Assembly: GCA_020430675.1 (NCBI GenBank)
Contig: JAGQJJ010000034.1
Coordinates: 1 to 14,286, forward strand
DNA from: Myxococcales bacterium
GTDB taxonomy: Bacteria > Myxococcota > Bradymonadia > UBA7976 > UBA1532
Reading direction: 5' to 3'
Length of the DNA: 14,286 bases
Shown here: positions 1 to 11,624 of the stretch, in pieces
How positions within the stretch are numbered: the stretch's first letter is position 1
How the letters are laid out: the number at the start of each line of letters is the position of its first letter
The notes under the pieces: generated by a model
What the model saw: the letters and a program-made list of their open reading frames with translations, nothing else
Databases searched by the model: none
What the model was told of the DNA's origin: nothing
Translations under genes and position numbers: made by a program

Positions 1-2821
<2,821 letters not shown>

Positions 2822-2828
2822 TCGGAGT

Positions 2829-2833
2829 CTCCT
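2829..2833 (-). promoter_or_regulatory. Ribosome binding site of the VWA/MopE gene
   Basis: AGGAG on the minus strand, 7 nt before the GTG at 2821. It fixes this GTG as the start, since no other start with a good site lies just before the signal peptide. Confidence 0.75.
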
Positions 2834-2909
2834 GGACAGCTACGGGACCAGGGTACCAGCGGCGGGCCGGCTGTGACCAGGGCGATGCGGGGCGCCCAGA
2901 CGCGGTGCT

Positions 2910-4877
2910 TCAGGGGTCCCACTCCCCCTGTTCCCAGCGCATCCAGCCCTCGCTCTCGGGGTCGAGGTCGCCTTCCGGATCGAGCTCGGCGCCGCCGACG
3001 ATGTCTTTGTAGAAGACGTCTTCGTGCTTCATCGCCAGCCCGAACTGGCGCTCGTATTGAGCCTCGGTCTCCGCGTCGGCGGCGCGGGCGCGGCGCAGCT
3101 CGTCGCCTTCGAGGCCCTTCTCGGGGTCGCCGTTGATCTGGAAGGCCCGCCGCGCTTCGCCCATGGCGATCATGGTGGTCAGCGCGATCGGGTGGTAGGC
3201 GTAGACGAGGCCGTCGTCGGGCAGCTTGAGCGCCTTGGTCACGGTCTCGTCCCACCACAGGAACTTGCGGATGCGCTTGACGTAGCGCTCGGCGATGCGG
3301 CGCGTGTTCCACTCGAAGTCGGTGCCGCCGCCGAACAGGCCGCCGAAGTCGGTGCCCGTGCTCCACTCGGTGACGTGGCGTGGCGCGATCCAGCGCAGGC
3401 TGCGCGCCGCCGGGTTGCCGCCGAAGAAGGCGCGCACCTCGTCGGCGGCCAGCGGGTAGCCACCCGAGACCAGGCCGCGCAGCACCTCGGGGTCGGTGGT
3501 GAAACGCTTCCACACCGTGCGCGAGTTGCAGAGGATGCCTTCGTCATCATCTTCGTCGACCACGTCGAACGTCAGGTCGCCGACTTCGAAGATGGGCTCG
3601 GCGGCAAAGAGCGCGAAGTCGATGACCTCCTGCTTCTCGCCCCGGCCGTCGGCGTCGGGGTTGAACCAGCCGACGCGGCCGATGACCTCGCCGGCTTTGA
3701 CCGGCACCTCGCCGAGCGCGACCAGCCCGTTCTGCAGCGCGATATGGCCCGGCGCGGCATTGATGTCGCCGCTGTCGGGCAGGCCGCGCGGGCCGTCCTG
3801 GATGGCAAAGCGGCGAATCCAGGCCAGCGAGCCGTTGGCGCCCAGCTTCTCTTCGGCCAGGTGCGCCAGCATCGTGTAGAAGGTGCGCGGCTTGCCGGCG
3901 ATGTCGACCTTGTGGCGGATGAGCACCATGTTGGGGCTGCCCATCTTCGGGTCGAAGTCGGCGAAGCGCGCGGCGATGATCGTGCCGTCGAGCGGCGCCT
4001 TGACCGGGGTGCCGGTGGGCATATGCAGGTGCACGCCGGTATGCCACGCCTGGTTGACGCCCATCGGGAAGTAGCCGCCGGGGCCGCTCTCGGTGTTGCG
4101 GAAGTAGTTGACCGCGTTCACCAGCGCGCGGCGCTTGGGCACCGTCGCCAGGTTGGGCGCGTCGGGCAGCGTGATCGGGTAGTAGACCGGGTTGCCGCGC
4201 ACGCCGATGAGCACGCGCTCCCAGTCGAAGCCGGGGCCGGGATCCCATTTGGTGGCCGACACATGCCAGTGGCCGACGATGCCGACAAACGCGGTGTTGA
4301 CCAGCTTGTTGCGCAGCACCTTGCCGTCGGCGCCGATGGGCGCTTCGAGGCGTAGATCGGGGAAGATCTTCTTGAGGCCGACGAGCACCGCGATCAGCGA
4401 CTCGTACTGGACGTCGGTGTAGCCGAGGCTGGCGACGCGGCCGCCGTTGATCTCGCCGGCGTAGACCTGCCGGCCCGAGCCGGCGCGCACGCGGTCGGGC
4501 CGCACCGGGTTGTTGATGTCGATGCCGACGCTGCGCTCGTTCTGGCCGAAGGCGTGCCATGCGATCGAGCGCAGGTCGAGCGGTTGGTAGACCACGCCGT
4601 CGTAGTTGATCATCAGGTGGGTCGACAGGCCGCGTTCGACCAGCACCTGAAAGCAGCCGAGGCTGTCGCGGGTGCCGTCGTGGTGCAGCACCACCTGGGT
4701 GACGTCTTTCTTCCGGTTGCCGGCGAGCTGCTCGAAGAACTTGTCGTGGAAGAACTTGCGCCCGCGGCGCTCGGTCTCGAAGGCGAAGCTCGGCGCGTTC
4801 GGCTCCTGGAAGGTGATCACCCGGACGCCGATGTCGACCTTCTCCTGGTCGAAGACAATAAACGACGGGCCGCTCAT
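2910..4877 (-). CDS. N-acetylmuramoyl-L-alanine amidase (Amidase_2) fused to a degenerate M23-like domain
   Basis: 655 aa. Residues about 58-222 are an amidase_2/PGRP-type zinc amidase, which cleaves the lactyl-amide bond between MurNAc and L-Ala in peptidoglycan. Visible zinc-site residues are H65/H66 (VLHHDG), H203 in GHWHVS and D212 in KWDPGPGFDW, with K210 two before the Asp as in AmpD. Residues about 268-430 read as an M23/LytM-like beta domain (HTGVHLHMPTGTPVKAP, then VPVKAGEVIG). However, the HxxxD ligand pair is H279/H283, and the C-terminal HxH is replaced by VID (418-420); H339 is retained in MLAHL. Residues 440-655 are an unrecognised acidic, Trp-rich tail. No signal peptide or TM segment is visible, so export must be by another route, or the protein acts on internal or incoming substrate. 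The start overlaps the stop of the FHA gene by 1 nt (TGATG), implying translational coupling. Confidence 0.9.
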   Translation of the reverse strand: MSGPSFIVFDQEKVDIGVRVITFQEPNAPSFAFETERRGRKFFHDKFFEQLAGNRKKDVTQVVLHHDGTRDSLGCFQVLVERGLSTHLMINYDGVVYQPLDLRSIAWHAFGQNERSVGIDINNPVRPDRVRAGSGRQVYAGEINGGRVASLGYTDVQYESLIAVLVGLKKIFPDLRLEAPIGADGKVLRNKLVNTAFVGIVGHWHVSATKWDPGPGFDWERVLIGVRGNPVYYPITLPDAPNLATVPKRRALVNAVNYFRNTESGPGGYFPMGVNQAWHTGVHLHMPTGTPVKAPLDGTIIAARFADFDPKMGSPNMVLIRHKVDIAGKPRTFYTMLAHLAEEKLGANGSLAWIRRFAIQDGPRGLPDSGDINAAPGHIALQNGLVALGEVPVKAGEVIGRVGWFNPDADGRGEKQEVIDFALFAAEPIFEVGDLTFDVVDEDDDEGILCNSRTVWKRFTTDPEVLRGLVSGGYPLAADEVRAFFGGNPAARSLRWIAPRHVTEWSTGTDFGGLFGGGTDFEWNTRRIAERYVKRIRKFLWWDETVTKALKLPDDGLVYAYHPIALTTMIAMGEARRAFQINGDPEKGLEGDELRRARAADAETEAQYERQFGLAMKHEDVFYKDIVGGAELDPEGDLDPESEGWMRWEQGEWDP

Positions 4878-6442
4878 CAGCTCTCGATCCCGAAGATGAA
4901 CTCCGAGTCGCCGACCCGGATCACGTCGCCCTCATGAAGCTGCGCCTGGCTGATGCGCTCGCCGTTGACGAAGGTGCCGCCGTCGGTGTTGAAGTCGCTC
5001 AGCACGAAGTCCTCGCCGCCGCGGTCGCGCAGACCGCAATGCTCCTGGGCCACACCGCGCTCTTGCAGGCGTACGCCGCATTGCGAGCCGGCGCCGATGA
5101 CCACCAGGTTCTGATCGAAGCGCAGCGCCTCGCCGGCGAAGGTGCCGGCCCGCCCGGTGAGGCGGAAGCGCATCGGGCGCAGCTTCGCCTGAGCCTGGGC
5201 GCAGAACAGGCATTCGCGCCACTCGGGCATCATGTGGTTGCCGCAGATGGGGCATGGCTTGCGCGCGGCGAGCGCCTTCTGGCGCGCCTCGGCGGCCGCG
5301 GCCTCGGCGGCGCGCGCCTTGCGGATGCGCTTGAGCACGAACAACAGCACCGCCAGCGCTGCGATCAGCCCCGCGCCGCCCAGGATGAGCAGGTGCGCCC
5401 ACCAGGGCATCTTCTCCCAGCGGTCGTTGATGCCGTCGATGGTGCGGCCCCACCAGCCGAGCTCGTTGTCGAGCTGGGCCGAGTAGGCGCGCGCGGTGAG
5501 GTCGCCGCCGGTCGAGAGGCGGGCGCGCACGGTGAAGTTGATCTGGTCGCCGCGCCGCGCGCCGGGCACCTCGGCGGTCAACAGATAGCGCTGCTTCAGC
5601 TCGTCGGCCGCCTCGGCGATGGTGTCGGTCATCATCAACCGCGAGGGCGCGCGGCGGTAGGTGCCGCCGGTCTTGCGGGCCAGCACGCGCAGCGTCCACA
5701 GGTGCTCGGTGTCGTCGTCGGTCAGGCCGATCGCCATCACGCGCACGCCGCGGCGGCGGGCCAGGCTGACCAGATGGCGCAGCTTGTCGCTCGCGCTCTC
5801 GCCCGTGCGCACGCGCAGCTCGCCGTCGCCGATGACGTAGAGCACCCGGTCGGCAGGGAAAGGCGGATCGTCGGGCTTCGCCGGCGGCGGCAGCATGCCC
5901 TCGTCCTCGCGGCCCGGCTCCACGCCGGGCGCCAGCGGAAAACGCTTGAGCGCCTCGCGCACCGCGCGGTCGAGCAGCGGATCGGTGCCGCCGGCGGTCA
6001 CCGTGGCCATCGAAGCGACCATGCCTTCGGGCGGGCCGAGCCAGTCTTCCTTGGGCAGCGGTTCGAGGTCGTCGTGCGCGATGATGGCCAGCGCGCGCGA
6101 GCCTTCGGGCAGGCCGGTGAACGCGGCAGCGAGGCCGTCGCGGGTGGCGCGCCACATCTCTTCCTGCCGCGCGTCAACCACCGCGGCGACCGCCATCGGC
6201 GTGCCGACCTCGATGGCAAACTCGGCGTCGACGTCGGTCACCAGCCGGTCGTCGGCGTAGAGGGTGAAGCCCTTGACCCGCCCGGAATGCAGCGGCGCGG
6301 TGTCGTCGAGCAGCGAGACCCACAGATGCACCGTGGGCAGCTCGGCGGCGTCGTAGCGGTCGATCTTGATGCGCAGATCGGCGGCGGCCGGCGTGGTCAG
6401 AGCCACGAGCAGAGCGGCGGCGAGCAGCAAACGAAGGCTCAT
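4877..6442 (-). CDS. Membrane protein: VWA-like domain, one TM, zinc ribbon, degenerate FHA domain
   Basis: 521 aa from the ATG at 6442; a longer frame starting at 6523 would bury the signal peptide. Residues 1-21 are a signal sequence (TTPAAA|D). About 23-290 form a VWA-like fold: MAVAAVVDARQE at the MIDAS position, GGTDPLLDRAV for the Thr loop, and VLYVIGDGE for the Asp loop. The first motif has lost DxSxS, so metal binding is doubtful. One TM helix spans about 347-370, followed by basic KRIRKAR. This predicts the VWA-like part outside and the rest in the cytoplasm. A Cys4 zinc ribbon follows (C397, C400, C411, C414), then an FHA domain at about 432-520 ending GGTFVNGERI. FHA domains normally bind phosphothreonine. 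Here the hallmark Arg, Ser and Asn are replaced, while one Gly and H468 remain. A 4-nt overlap joins it to the upstream gene and a 1-nt overlap to the amidase. A signalling or scaffold role is inferred. Confidence 0.88.
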   Translation of the reverse strand: MSLRLLLAAALLVALTTPAAADLRIKIDRYDAAELPTVHLWVSLLDDTAPLHSGRVKGFTLYADDRLVTDVDAEFAIEVGTPMAVAAVVDARQEEMWRATRDGLAAAFTGLPEGSRALAIIAHDDLEPLPKEDWLGPPEGMVASMATVTAGGTDPLLDRAVREALKRFPLAPGVEPGREDEGMLPPPAKPDDPPFPADRVLYVIGDGELRVRTGESASDKLRHLVSLARRRGVRVMAIGLTDDDTEHLWTLRVLARKTGGTYRRAPSRLMMTDTIAEAADELKQRYLLTAEVPGARRGDQINFTVRARLSTGGDLTARAYSAQLDNELGWWGRTIDGINDRWEKMPWWAHLLILGGAGLIAALAVLLFVLKRIRKARAAEAAAAEARQKALAARKPCPICGNHMMPEWRECLFCAQAQAKLRPMRFRLTGRAGTFAGEALRFDQNLVVIGAGSQCGVRLQERGVAQEHCGLRDRGGEDFVLSDFNTDGGTFVNGERISQAQLHEGDVIRVGDSEFIFGIES

Positions 6443-6807
6443 GCGCCGAACCCCGGCGCCGCGACCAGCACCTGCACCGTCGTCGGCTTGCCGATCGCGC
6501 GACCGTCGGCCAGCGGCGTGCACTCGATGCGGGCCCAGTCGCCGTCGTGCTCGGCTTCGTACGGGGCGCGGAAGCGGGCGACGCCGCCGCGCACCGGCAC
6601 CTGATGGGCGGGGCCGTCATCGCGGCGCACCAAAAATGCGTCGGCGCCGGGGCTGCGCAGCGTGATCACCGCGCCCGCCCGCACGCGATCGGCCGAGACC
6701 TGCGGGCCCGCGTCGCCGGCCAGCCAGCTCAGCGAGGCGCTCGCCGCCAACGCGCCCAGCACGGCGCGGCGCGAAGGCCCGCGGGCTTCGTCGCGGCGAT
6801 CGCTAAC
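6439..6807 (-). CDS. Small secreted protein with Tat-like signal; start codon apparently GTT
   Basis: The stop at 6441-6439 overlaps the ATG of the FHA gene by 4 nt (ATGA). No ATG exists in frame near the N-terminus. Read from the GTT at 6807 it is 122 aa. That reading starts VSDRRDE, has a twin-arginine stretch PSRRAVLGAL (R13, R14) and a hydrophobic stretch ending near residue 30, then a beta-rich region of about 85 residues (RAGAVITL, AFLVRRDD, ARIECTP, TTVQVLV). GGGAGG-like GGGAGG at 6819-6814 lies 6 nt before the GTT. The only standard start that keeps the frame is the GTG at 6762, which would drop the twin arginines and has no Shine-Dalgarno site. I do not recognise the family; a periplasmic Ig-like fold is possible. 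Either the gene uses a non-standard start, or its start codon is mutated or mis-sequenced, or it starts at 6762. Confidence 0.6.
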   Translation of the reverse strand, partial: VSDRRDEARGPSRRAVLGALAASASLSWLAGDAGPQVSADRVRAGAVITLRSPGADAFLVRRDDGPAHQVPVRGGVARFRAPYEAEHDGDWARIECTPLADGRAIGKPTTVQVLVAAPGFGA

Positions 6808-7238
6808 GCGCCGCCTCCCGGTCGGACGATGATCAGGATGGCCACCGCCGCGATCAGCAGCGCGGTCAGCGCGTGCAGCGCCGTGTACATGCGCCCGCCG
6901 GCCGGCCGCTCGCCGATGCGCTTGATGCCCCGCAGGCTGAGGTGATCGATGACCAAGAGCACCCCCACGAGGCCGAGCTTGGCGTGCATCGCGCCCATTC
7001 GCAACAGCTCGCGCTGCTCGCTGAGCAGCCAGATGCCGCTGAGCAGCGCCAGGAACGAGCCGGGCGCGGCGAGGCGGAAATAAACCGCGCGCTCGACCGC
7101 GATCAGGCGCTCGGCGGCCTCGGGCGCGACCGGCCGCGCGGCCCGGGCGGCGAGCAGGCGGGTCAGCGCCAGCAGGCCGCCGGCCCAGCACAGCACCCCG
7201 ATGACGTGCCCCGCGCGCAGCCACGACATCCACTGCAT
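6729..7238 (-). CDS. HemJ/CopD-like four-helix membrane protein
   Basis: 169 aa as encoded, from the ATG at 7238 (AGGTCAGG upstream). Four hydrophobic segments lie at about 6-29, 56-73, 84-103 and 118-138. H11 in AGHVIGVLCWAGG, the motif AMHAKL (H85, K87) and the ending ILIIVRP match the layout of HemJ (UPF0093), the oxygen-independent-type protoporphyrinogen IX oxidase of haem synthesis; the CopD/DUF2269 family is the alternative. HemJ proteins normally end a few residues after the VxKP motif. Here residues 145-169 are an Arg/Trp/Ala-rich tail that simply reads through the start of the next gene, and codon 145 is TTA, one base from TGA. The gene is first in the minus-strand cluster and divergent from the response regulator. 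No other haem genes are visible. Confidence 0.75.
   Translation of the reverse strand: MQWMSWLRAGHVIGVLCWAGGLLALTRLLAARAARPVAPEAAERLIAVERAVYFRLAAPGSFLALLSGIWLLSEQRELLRMGAMHAKLGLVGVLLVIDHLSLRGIKRIGERPAGGRMYTALHALTALLIAAVAILIIVRPGGGALAIAATKPAGLRAAPCWARWRRAPR
6814..6819 (-). promoter_or_regulatory. Shine-Dalgarno-like GGGAGG before the GTT codon at 6807
   Basis: GGGAGG inside the hemJ-like frame, 6 nt ahead of the GTT codon that begins the Tat-like peptide. Its position supports 6807 as the original start of the small secreted protein. Confidence 0.5.
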
Positions 7239-7273
7239 GAGCGGCCTGACCTCTCTCCGAACGACTTCCTGCG

Positions 7274-7302
7274 TTTCTAACACGACGACTCGGCGGCCCC
7301 AA
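7274..7302 (-). promoter_or_regulatory. Candidate sigma70-type promoter for the minus-strand cluster
   Basis: On the minus strand TTGGGG (7302-7297), 17 bp, TAGAAA (7279-7274). Initiation would fall near 7267, giving a leader of about 28 nt before the hemJ-like ATG. Both boxes are imperfect. It lies in the 144-bp divergent gap between the two operons. Confidence 0.35.
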
Positions 7303-7369
7303 GCGGTTGCGCCTCGCCCGCGGGCCGGGCACTCTGCGCAGTCGTCACCGATTCGCCATCTGCGCGCGT

Positions 7370-7375
7370 TAGGGT
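7370..7375 (+). promoter_or_regulatory. Candidate -10 box TAGGGT for a leaderless response-regulator transcript
   Basis: TAGGGT ends exactly 7 nt before the ATG at 7383, the spacing expected if transcription starts at the initiation codon. The Shine-Dalgarno signal is weak. No convincing -35 was found at 17 bp. Confidence 0.25.
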
Positions 7376-7382
7376 CGTTGCC

Positions 7383-8083
7383 ATGTCTGGTCTCATCCTC
7401 ATCGTGGAAGACGAGCACGATCTGCTCAACGCCCTCGAATACAACCTCGAACGCGAGGGCTATCGAACGCGCGTGGCCTCGACGGGCCGTGCGGCGCTCG
7501 AAGCCGCCTCGTTCGACCCGCCCCCCGACCTGGTGCTGCTCGATCTGATGCTGCCCGATATGCCCGGCACCGAGGTCTGCCGCAAGCTGCGCGCCGACGA
7601 CCGCATGCGCGAGGTGCCGGTGATGATGGTCACCGCCAAGAACGAAGAGATCGACCGCGTCGTGGGCTTTGAGGTGGGCGCCGATGACTACGTGGTCAAG
7701 CCGTTCAGCATGCGCGAGCTTCTGCTGCGCGTGCGCGCCGTGCTGCGGCGGGCCCGGGTGACGGGCGATGAGCGCGATGAGATCGTCTTCGGTATTCTCA
7801 GGATCGACCAGCCCGGCCACCGGGTCTGGGTCGACGACGAGGAGATCCGGTTGACCGCGCTGGAGTTCCGCCTGCTGACCACCTTTCACGCCCGCCGCGG
7901 CCGCGTGCAGACGCGCGAGATGCTGCTCAGCGACGTGTGGGGCTATCAGGCCGACGTCACCACGCGCACCGTCGACACCCACGTCAAGCGCCTGCGCGAG
8001 AAGCTCGGGCAGGCCGGCATGTACATCGAGACCGTGCGCGGGGTCGGCTATCGCTTCCGACCCCGGCCGGATGAGTCCATGGC

Positions 8084-8087
<4 letters not shown>
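7383..8087 (+). CDS. OmpR/PhoB-family response regulator
   Basis: 234 aa, the usual length for the family. The receiver domain (about 3-120) has the acidic pocket E9/D10, phospho-acceptor D54 (LVLLDLMLPD), T84 (MMVTAKN) and K106 (VVKPFS). After a short linker, the winged-helix DNA-binding domain (about 132-228) shows LTALEFRLL, the recognition-helix region TRTVDTHVKRLREKLG and the wing IETVRGVGYRF. The sequence is closest in style to PhoB/PhoP regulators, but no phosphate-transport genes are present to name the signal. Its TGA overlaps the sensor kinase ATG by 4 nt (ATGA), so the pair is translationally coupled. Phosphorylated regulator would bind direct repeats in target promoters; the divergent gap next door is a natural candidate for autoregulation, though I saw no clear repeat there. 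Confidence 0.96.
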
Positions 8088-9904
<1,817 letters not shown>

Positions 9905-9928
9905 CCGGACCGAGTCGCTGAGGTCTCG

Positions 9929-11614
9929 ATGCTCGCTCCCCAGATTGAGCCGCGCTACGACGTGATCATCATCGGCGCCGGCATCTCGGGCCTGTTGATG
10001 GCAGCGATCCTGTCCCGGCACGGCCATCAAGTGCTGGTCATCGAGCGCGATGTGCACCCGCGCTTTGCGATCGGCGAGTCGGGCATCAAAGAGACCTCGC
10101 TGACGCTCAGCCTCATGGGCCTGCGCTTTGAAGTGCCCGAGATCAGGCATCTGTCCAGCGTCGACCATATCCGGCGCTTCATCGGGCGGTCCTCGGGTCA
10201 GAAGCGCTCGTTCAGCTTCCTGTGGCACGCGCCCGGCGAAGCGCAGCGACCCGAGCATTCGGTACAGGTGGGCAGCCCGCGCCTGCCGTTCGGCTTCGAC
10301 AGCCATATGTTCCGGCAGGACATCGACGCCTATCTGCTCGGGGTGGCCGCGCATTACGGCGCGACCATTCTGCAAGGCGTCTCGGTCAACACGGTGCACG
10401 TCGACGCCGACGAAGTGGCGGTCGAGATCGCCGACCACGGCACGGTGCGCGGGCGTTTTGTGCTCGACGGCGCCGGCTATCGCTCGCCTCTGGCGCGGCA
10501 GCTCAACCTGCACGAGCAGCCCTGCCCGTTCGAGACCCGCTCGCGGTCCATCTTCAACCACTTCGTCGGCGTGCCGGCCTACGACGACCAGGTCGCGTCG
10601 CACGCCCGGTGCGGCCTGGCCCAGCGCATGAGCTACGGCACGCTGCATCACGTCTTCCGTGGCGGCTGGCTCTGGGTCATCCCGTTCAACAACGCGCCCG
10701 ACCCGGTCAACCCGCTGTGCAGCGTCGGCGCGCTGCTCGATCCCGAGGTGTTCCCTGCGACCGGCCTGCCGCCCGAGGCCGAATGGGCCGCGCTGCTCGC
10801 GCGCTACCCGAGCGTGCAGGCCCATCTGGGCGACGCACGGCCGGTGCGTCCCTGGGTGACGACGCCGCGCATCCAGTTCCGGCAGCGCCAGGCGGTTGGC
10901 CATCGCTGGGCCTTGCTGCCGCACGCGGTCGGTTTCATCGACGCGCTCTTCTCGCGCGGCCTCTACGCCACCGCCGCCGGCGTCAACGAGCTGGCCGGCC
11001 TGCTGCTCGGCGCGCTGGCCGAGAACAACTTCGATCCGGCGCGTTTTCAGCCTTACACCGACCTGATCTACAACACGCTGAAAGCCAATGACCGGGTGGT
11101 GTCGACCTCGTATGCCTCATGGGTGCACTTCGACCTGTGGAACGCCTGGCATCGCGTCTGGGGCCTCGGCGTCTTCCTCGAATCGGTGCGCATGGTGCGG
11201 GCTCATGCCCGCTTTCGCGAGACGGGCGATCGCCGCTGGCTCGACAACCGCCAGCCGCCACCGATGGCCTCGTTCCCGTTGGATCTGCCCGGCTATCGGG
11301 CGCTGTTCGACGCCGCCGAGCGCCTGGTGAAGTCGGGCCAGGACCGGCCCGAAGCCGCGGCGCGCGACATCTTTCGGCTGCTCGCCGAGAGCCCGGTCTG
11401 CCCGCCCAGCTTCCGCTACGGCGACCCCGGCCAGCGGTTCCTCGACATGACCGATCCGCGCGCGATGGCAAAGGTCTTCTGGTGGGTGGCGCGGCGCTCA
11501 CCGCCCGAGATTCGGCAGTTCATCGACTTCCGCCCCACCAGTCTGGTGGGCGAGCTCGTCGACGATCAGCTTCGACTGCGTTGGTCCGAGCCCCGCCGCA
11601 TCGCGCGCTTGTAG
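9929..11614 (+). CDS. FAD-dependent oxidoreductase, flavin-halogenase/monooxygenase superfamily
   Basis: 561 aa. The ATG at 9929 follows TGAGG (9919-9923) with a 5-nt spacer. N-terminal Rossmann motif DVIIIGAGISG (11-21) and E39 in VLVIER bind FAD; GES at 49-51 follows. WLWVIP (247-252) matches the WxWxIP signature of flavin-dependent halogenases, and GFIDALFSRGLYA (335-347) matches the C-terminal FAD contact FxDxxxSxG. In true halogenases an active-site Lys lies after GES; K92 (GQKRSF) is near that place but I cannot align it securely. The enzyme would be cytosolic and use reduced flavin and oxygen to halogenate or hydroxylate an aromatic or lipid substrate, which cannot be named. A C-terminal extension of about 200 residues is unassigned. 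Placement 24 nt after the kinase suggests expression with the two-component system. Confidence 0.85.
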   Translation: MLAPQIEPRYDVIIIGAGISGLLMAAILSRHGHQVLVIERDVHPRFAIGESGIKETSLTLSLMGLRFEVPEIRHLSSVDHIRRFIGRSSGQKRSFSFLWHAPGEAQRPEHSVQVGSPRLPFGFDSHMFRQDIDAYLLGVAAHYGATILQGVSVNTVHVDADEVAVEIADHGTVRGRFVLDGAGYRSPLARQLNLHEQPCPFETRSRSIFNHFVGVPAYDDQVASHARCGLAQRMSYGTLHHVFRGGWLWVIPFNNAPDPVNPLCSVGALLDPEVFPATGLPPEAEWAALLARYPSVQAHLGDARPVRPWVTTPRIQFRQRQAVGHRWALLPHAVGFIDALFSRGLYATAAGVNELAGLLLGALAENNFDPARFQPYTDLIYNTLKANDRVVSTSYASWVHFDLWNAWHRVWGLGVFLESVRMVRAHARFRETGDRRWLDNRQPPPMASFPLDLPGYRALFDAAERLVKSGQDRPEAAARDIFRLLAESPVCPPSFRYGDPGQRFLDMTDPRAMAKVFWWVARRSPPEIRQFIDFRPTSLVGELVDDQLRLRWSEPRRIARL

Positions 11615-11624
11615 GCCCGGCGCC

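Noticed and set aside
2834..2909. Terminator or separate promoter between the amidase and VWA/MopE genes
   Set aside because: I found only short stems (CCTGG/CCAGG) without a T-run and no convincing -35/-10 pair, so neither is called.
3024..4355. Plus-strand open frame of 443 codons opposite the amidase gene
   Set aside because: Low-complexity Ala/Val/Arg composition with no domain; the opposite strand carries clear zinc-amidase motifs.
4934..6604. Plus-strand open frame of 556 codons opposite the FHA gene
   Set aside because: Composition typical of an antisense shadow in high-GC DNA; the minus strand has the signal peptide, TM, zinc ribbon and FHA.
7316..7325. GCCCGCGGGC palindrome in the divergent gap
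   Set aside because: GC-only palindromes of this length are expected by chance in DNA this GC-rich; it is not placed at a promoter element.
6729..7982. Longer minus-strand frame extending the hemJ-like protein into the response-regulator gene
   Set aside because: The upstream 248 codons are antisense to the response regulator. The ATG at 7238 begins the first membrane helix and has an acceptable ribosome site.
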